From the NCBI GenBank assembly GCA_018817245.1, contig JAHIUG010000032.1, positions 1 through 9,693 of the forward strand: 9,693 bases of DNA, written 5' to 3'. This stretch comes from Patescibacteria group bacterium. GTDB taxonomy: Bacteria; Patescibacteriota; Patescibacteriia; 2-12-FULL-60-25. Under the pieces are notes generated by a model. The model searched no databases and was not told where the DNA came from. It worked only from the letters and a program-made list of their open reading frames with translations. This document shows, one piece after another, positions 6,780-9,693 of this stretch (positions are counted from its first letter, which is position 1; the number at the start of each line of letters is the position of its first letter). A program made the position numbers and the translations under genes.

Positions 6780-6878
6780 ATGAAACCTAAAACTAAAAAG
6801 AAAATTTGGAAATCATTTGTCTGGCTAATAGTCGGCGCTATGGTTGTGGCAATGATTCTCCCATTCGCGATTTTTTAA
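6780..6878 (+). CDS. Small single-span membrane protein, 32 residues
   Basis: The ORF reads MKPKTKKKIWKSF, a strongly basic N-terminus, then about 18 hydrophobic residues from VWLIVGAMVV to PFAIF and a TAA stop. This is the layout of a one-pass membrane peptide with its N-terminus in the cytosol. I do not recognise a named family. Similar tiny Lys-rich single-span ORFs are, to my recollection, common in CPR genomes. It lies 106 bases after lepA in the same direction. Evidence for coding is the clean charge and hydrophobic pattern; no ribosome binding site is seen. It could be a chance ORF, but the composition argues against that. Confidence 0.55.
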   Translation: MKPKTKKKIWKSFVWLIVGAMVVAMILPFAIF

Positions 6879-6880
6879 AC

Positions 6881-6903
6881 TGTCATCCCCGGCTTGATCG
6901 GGG
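6881..6903. repeat. TGTCATCCCCGG hairpin, partial repeat
   Basis: TGTCAT is followed by CCCCG (6887-6891), a seven-base loop and CGGGG (6899-6903). It begins three bases after the stop of the small membrane gene. It has the TGTCAT end of the other families but no ATGACA partner nearby. There is no T-tract, so termination is uncertain. Confidence 0.5.
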
Positions 6904-6941
6904 TTCATGTCCGAACAAATTGAGGAGCGCGATAATTCGTT

Positions 6942-6984
6942 AAATCATCCTCTTAGTTTAAGGGGGAGCTGGGGGAGTTGGATT
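6942..6984. repeat. Single degenerate arm of the 44-158 palindrome family
   Basis: This begins AAATCATCCTCTTAG, continues TTTAAGGGGGAGCTGGGGG and ends AGTTGGATTA. It aligns along its length with the arm at 44-87 (AAATCCTCC, TTAAGGGGAGG, TTGG, GGTTA). No opposite arm is found downstream, so it is a remnant or a one-armed copy. Confidence 0.55.
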
Positions 6985-7086
6985 AGAGTATTGACGAAGA
7001 GTTTGTTTTTCAGTTGACTTACTACCGCACAACTTTACCTAACTCCGCACACTCGTTCGTGGCTTTTTCTTTTCTACAATCTTGGA

Positions 7087-7104
7087 CTCATTCGCGCGAA
7101 TGAG
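7087..7104. repeat. 18-bp perfect palindrome, copy 1
   Basis: CTCATTCGCGCGAATGAG is fully self-complementary and is followed by a partial repeat, CGAATGAG. The identical 18 bases recur 75 bases downstream, both ahead of recJ. It may be an operator or another repeat family. Confidence 0.75.
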
Positions 7105-7161
7105 CGAATGAGATGAGGGAAGCCCGGGTTTAGGCGTATTTTGTATGTGGATTACTTTCCC

Positions 7162-7179
7162 CTCATTCGCGCGAATGAG
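7162..7179. repeat. 18-bp perfect palindrome, copy 2
   Basis: Same 18 bases as at 7087-7104. Here the symmetry extends outward, CTTTCCC on the left against GGAAAG on the right, with a single extra base, giving arms of about 15 bases. It lies 83 bases before the preferred recJ start. Confidence 0.75.
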
Positions 7180-7262
7180 GGAAAGAGGGAATTAGTTGAG
7201 TGGGCGAGGACTTTTGTGAGATTGGCGTGACAGCAACATGCGCTTGTGCGAAGATTTGCGGC

Positions 7263-9008
7263 ATGAGAAAAAGGTGGAAAGTTCGTTCGTCCGAGGTCCG
7301 AGGTCCGGAGTCCGGCGGCATCTATCCAAATTTGTTAAAAGACCTACATCCGATCGCGGAGCAGTTGTTGGCGAATCGCGGAATTACGAGCGAGAAGGAA
7401 ATCCGAGAGTTTTTAAATCCGGATTGGGACGAGGGCATCCACGATCCTTTTTTGTTTTCACAAATGCAGTCTGCAGTGGATCGAGTGTTTGAAGCGCTGG
7501 AAATCGGGGAGCGCATAACCGTTTACGGAGATTATGATGCGGATGGAGTTACAAGTTGTGTGATCGTAATCGATGCTCTGCGAGAGATCGGACAAAAGCT
7601 CGGACATGTTGCAAACGTGGATTATTACATTCCGCATCGCGATAAAGAGGGTTATGGTTTGCATGCATGGTCGATCGCTCTCCTCAAAGAACGTGGCACA
7701 TCATTGTTGATTACAGTTGATTGTGGCATTGCGAATGTGAATGAAATCGCGCTCGCAAAGGAACGCGGTATTGATACGATTGTGGTAGATCATCACGAAT
7801 TCGGAGATGAGCTGCCAAATGCGCTCCTCATTCATCCAAACTTGCCAAATGAATCTTATCCATTCAAACATCTTGCCGCAGTTGGTGTGACTTGGAAATT
7901 CGCATGCGCACTCCTCATTCACGCACGCAATCTGGGCGCAGAAATTCCCAAGGGCTGGGAAAAGTGGTTACTTGATCTTGTCTCAATCGCAACAGTAACA
8001 GACATGGTGCCGTTGACAGGTGAGAACCGAGTGCTCTTAAAGTATGGGCTCATTGTTTTAAATAAAACGCGGCGTAAGGGTTTGCGCGGCCTCATACGAA
8101 TTTCCGGAAAAAATTTGGGAGAGCTGGACAGCGAATCCATAGGATATTCGCTAGGACCGCGTATTAACGCAGCCGGACGAATGGATCACGCAGAGCGCGC
8201 GCTCAAACTTCTCTTGTCTGAAGAAGCGGAAGAAGCTGCGCGCAGATCTGAAGAATTGGAAATGTTAAATCGCGAACGACAAAACATTACCAAGTTGATG
8301 ATGAAGCAAGCGGAACAGGGGATTGAAGAACATGAGAAATATTCGATCCTGGTTTTGTGGGACAAGGAATGGTCGCCGGCGCTTGTTGGTTTGGTGGCCG
8401 GACGATTTTTAGATCGCTACGGCAAGCCATGTGTTTGTATTGGAAAGCACGGAGATAAGTGGATTGGTTCGGGTCGCGCTCCCAGTTTTTATAATATTAC
8501 GGAAGCGGTTCGTTCATCCGGCGAAGGCTTGCTCACAAGAGCGGGCGGGCACGCACAAGCTTGCGGATTTTCTTTCGTTCAAGATGAACAAGCGCCATTA
8601 TTTGCACAACGTTTGCGTGAACACGCGCTTATAAGTCTCGCGAATGAGAATTTGAAACCTGAAATCGAGATTCATGCGGAATTGCGTTTGGAAGATCTCG
8701 ACTGGGAGCTCATTAAAACCTTACAGTATTTTGAACCGTATGGCATAGGAAATCCGCGTCCTTTGTTTCAAACACAAAATCTTGAGGTTACAGAACGCAG
8801 CAATGTTGGGCAGATCGGGAGCCATATGCGATGTTTGTTGCGTTCTGATTCCGGGCTTGTGCAGAAATTTATGGGTTTTAGAATGGGTGAGCGACTGGAA
8901 GAAATGACAGTCGGCAGCAAGGTGGATGTGGTGTATGATGTTGGAGTTAATGAGTGGAATGGGCAGAGGACGATTGAGTGTAAATTAAATGATTTTCGTA
9001 CGTCGTAA
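7263..9008 (+). CDS. recJ: Single-stranded-DNA exonuclease RecJ
   Basis: RecJ degrades single-stranded DNA 5' to 3' in recombination and repair, using a DHH-family two-metal site. The 581 residues carry motif I VYGDYDADG (87-95), motif II VDCG (152-155), the DHH motif (176-178) in VVDHHEFG, ATVTD (243-247) and the DHHA1 signature GGHAQACG (428-435). A C-terminal OB-like domain with YGIGNPRPLF follows. All metal ligands are present. The start at 7263 gives MRKRWKV, the usual RecJ opening; GTG 7200 is an in-frame alternative. Residues 9-18 (SSEVRGPESG) are encoded by a heptamer tandem repeat, an apparent insertion ahead of the conserved YPNLLKDLHPIAEQLL. RNase HI follows in the same direction. 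Confidence 0.95.
   Translation: MRKRWKVRSSEVRGPESGGIYPNLLKDLHPIAEQLLANRGITSEKEIREFLNPDWDEGIHDPFLFSQMQSAVDRVFEALEIGERITVYGDYDADGVTSCVIVIDALREIGQKLGHVANVDYYIPHRDKEGYGLHAWSIALLKERGTSLLITVDCGIANVNEIALAKERGIDTIVVDHHEFGDELPNALLIHPNLPNESYPFKHLAAVGVTWKFACALLIHARNLGAEIPKGWEKWLLDLVSIATVTDMVPLTGENRVLLKYGLIVLNKTRRKGLRGLIRISGKNLGELDSESIGYSLGPRINAAGRMDHAERALKLLLSEEAEEAARRSEELEMLNRERQNITKLMMKQAEQGIEEHEKYSILVLWDKEWSPALVGLVAGRFLDRYGKPCVCIGKHGDKWIGSGRAPSFYNITEAVRSSGEGLLTRAGGHAQACGFSFVQDEQAPLFAQRLREHALISLANENLKPEIEIHAELRLEDLDWELIKTLQYFEPYGIGNPRPLFQTQNLEVTERSNVGQIGSHMRCLLRSDSGLVQKFMGFRMGERLEEMTVGSKVDVVYDVGVNEWNGQRTIECKLNDFRTS
7289..7316 (+). repeat. 7-bp tandem repeat inside the recJ N-terminus
   Basis: Four heptamers in a row: GTCCGAG, GTCCGAG, GTCCGGA, GTCCGGC. 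They lie nine codons after the preferred recJ start. Loss or gain of one unit would shift the frame at the very beginning of recJ. Confidence 0.8.
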
Positions 9009-9015
9009 TTTTTTC

Positions 9016-9109
9016 TGTCATCTCGACCGAAGCGAATGCGAAGCGGAGAGATCTTTCTAAAAGATTTCTCCACTACACTACACTGCGTTTCGTTCCGGTC
9101 GAAATGACA
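9016..9109. repeat. TGTCAT...ATGACA palindrome, copy 3
   Basis: This 94-bp copy starts TGTCATCTCGACCGAAGCG and ends CGGTCGAAATGACA, with centre GAGATCTTTCTAAAAGATTTCTC as in the copy at 4628-4736. It begins seven bases after the recJ stop. Its last bases supply an ATG (9104) in frame with rnhA. Confidence 0.85.
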
Positions 9110-9115
9110 CAAGAT

Positions 9116-9535
9116 ATGCTTAAACTAAAAATAAATACAGATGGAGGAGCGCGAGGTAATCCAGGACCAGCTGGGATTGGGGTTGTTATTGTTGATGCAG
9201 ATACGGGAGAGATGATTGAGGAGCATGCAAAATATTTGGGGGAGACGACAAATAATCAGGCGGAATACAAGGCTGTGATTCTCGGTCTTACGCGCGCTGT
9301 TAAATTGGGGGCGTCTGATGTTGAAATTTTGTCTGACAGTGAGTTGTTGATTAAACAGGCCAACATGGAATACAAGGTGAAGAATCCGGAAATCGCCAAG
9401 CGTTTTTTGGAAATGAAAAATTTGTGCACACAAATCGGGAGGTGCAAATTCAGACATGTGCGGCGTGAACAAAATACAAGGGCGGATTTTTTATCCAATG
9501 TCGCAATGGATCAGGGGGGAAGAAATGACGAATGA
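9116..9535 (+). CDS. rnhA: Ribonuclease HI, short bacterial/archaeal type
   Basis: RNase HI cuts the RNA strand of RNA-DNA hybrids, removing R-loops and primers. The 139 residues form one RNase H fold. The catalytic acids are Asp9 (NTDGGARGNPG), Glu50 (NNQAEYKAV), Asp74 (SDSELL) and Asp124 (NTRADFLSNVAMD), with His114 in HVRREQN as the mobile active-site His. The basic protrusion of E. coli RNase HI appears to be absent. ATG 9116 gives MLKLKINTDGG, the common opening; ATG 9104 belongs to the preceding repeat and adds four residues. The tail GGRNDE and stop codon overlap the start of the 52-bp tandem array. Its place behind recJ suggests shared DNA-maintenance roles, though the 107-bp gap holds a palindrome. 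Confidence 0.93.
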   Translation: MLKLKINTDGGARGNPGPAGIGVVIVDADTGEMIEEHAKYLGETTNNQAEYKAVILGLTRAVKLGASDVEILSDSELLIKQANMEYKVKNPEIAKRFLEMKNLCTQIGRCKFRHVRREQNTRADFLSNVAMDQGGRNDE

Positions 9536-9693
9536 CGAAATCCGAATGACGAATGTAGGTAGGGATCATATGAATAATGACGAATGACGAAATCCGAATG
9601 ACGAATGTAGGTAGGGATCATATGAATAATGACGAATGACGAAATCCGAATGACGAATGTAGGAAGGGATCATATGAATAATGACGAATGAGG
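9524..9693. repeat. 52-bp tandem repeat array running to the window edge
   Basis: Just over three units with a period of exactly 52 bases; GATCATATG recurs at 9564, 9616 and 9668. Each unit holds several copies of GAATGACGAA or near variants, such as GACGAATGACGAAATCC. The units differ at very few positions (T to A at 9664, C to G at 9692). The array starts inside the last codons of rnhA and continues beyond the window. No spacer variation is present. Confidence 0.9.

Larger units (their letters stand above)
6879..7262. other. Gene-free region upstream of recJ
   Basis: No convincing coding sequence is seen in 384 bases. It contains a TGTCAT-type hairpin (6881-6903), a single arm of the palindrome family found in the methyltransferase gene (6942-6984), and two copies of an 18-base perfect palindrome (7087-7104, 7162-7179). 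Weak promoter-like pieces exist, TTGACT at 7014 and TACAAT at 7075, but they are not properly spaced with each other. An open frame from GTG 7200 joins recJ and would add 21 residues not typical of the family. Confidence 0.6.

Noticed and set aside
7014..7080. Promoter for recJ from TTGACT and TACAAT
   Set aside because: The two boxes are about 55 bases apart and neither has a good partner at 16-18 bases.
7200..7262. Longer recJ start at GTG 7200
   Set aside because: The added 21 residues are Cys-rich and unlike RecJ, while MRKRWKV at 7263 fits the family.
8768..9112. Minus-strand ORF starting MCHFDRNE
   Set aside because: The N-terminal part is translated repeat and the rest is antisense to recJ.
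9524..9693. CRISPR array
   Set aside because: The whole 52-bp unit repeats with no variable spacers, so it is a plain tandem repeat.

Overview
The window reads as a stretch of a small, repeat-rich bacterial genome. It most resembles a Candidate Phyla Radiation (Patescibacteria, Parcubacteria-like) chromosome. That placement is inference, resting on housekeeping genes of CPR character separated by short gaps packed with palindromic and short tandem repeats, and on start codons without recognisable Shine-Dalgarno sequences. TGA is a normal stop here (GIY-YIG gene, glycosyltransferase, rnhA), so the TGA-reassigned CPR lineages are unlikely.

Layout. On the minus strand, 1-1070 holds the start of a TrmA/RlmD-family uracil-C5 RNA methyltransferase that runs off the left edge. 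All other genes are on the plus strand: a SpoU/TrmH-type 2'-O-ribose RNA methyltransferase (1240-1701), a GIY-YIG nuclease lying between inverted-repeat arms (gene 1774-2076, element 1708-2122), a family 2 glycosyltransferase (2135-2881), the lipid II flippase murJ (2965-4587), the ribosomal GTPase lepA (4853-6673), a 32-residue single-span membrane peptide (6780-6878), the single-strand exonuclease recJ (7263-9008) and a short ribonuclease HI (9116-9535). Jobs represented are RNA modification and translation (two methyltransferases, LepA), cell envelope (glycosyltransferase, MurJ) and DNA repair or replication (RecJ, RNase HI). No tRNA, rRNA or CRISPR array was seen.

The most interesting layer is the repeats. 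Three imperfect palindromes of 94-111 bp (1077-1187, 4628-4736, 9016-9109) begin TGTCAT, end ATGACA and fold about a GATCTT centre. The GIY-YIG gene sits in a related element with the same end hexamers and the same GATCTT arm centre, but with the gene between the arms. This suggests, without proof, an autonomous nuclease-bearing form and gene-less derivatives. Half-copies of related families lie at 4782-4811 and 6881-6903. A different palindrome (44-158) has inserted in frame inside the methyltransferase gene, adding about 37 codons just before the SAM-binding motif; a decayed single arm of it lies at 6942-6984. Short tandem repeats also reach into the coding ends of the glycosyltransferase, recJ and rnhA. 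The window ends in a 52-bp tandem repeat (9524-9693).

Starts were chosen by homology of the N-terminus. Several genes have longer in-frame alternatives that would translate repeat DNA.
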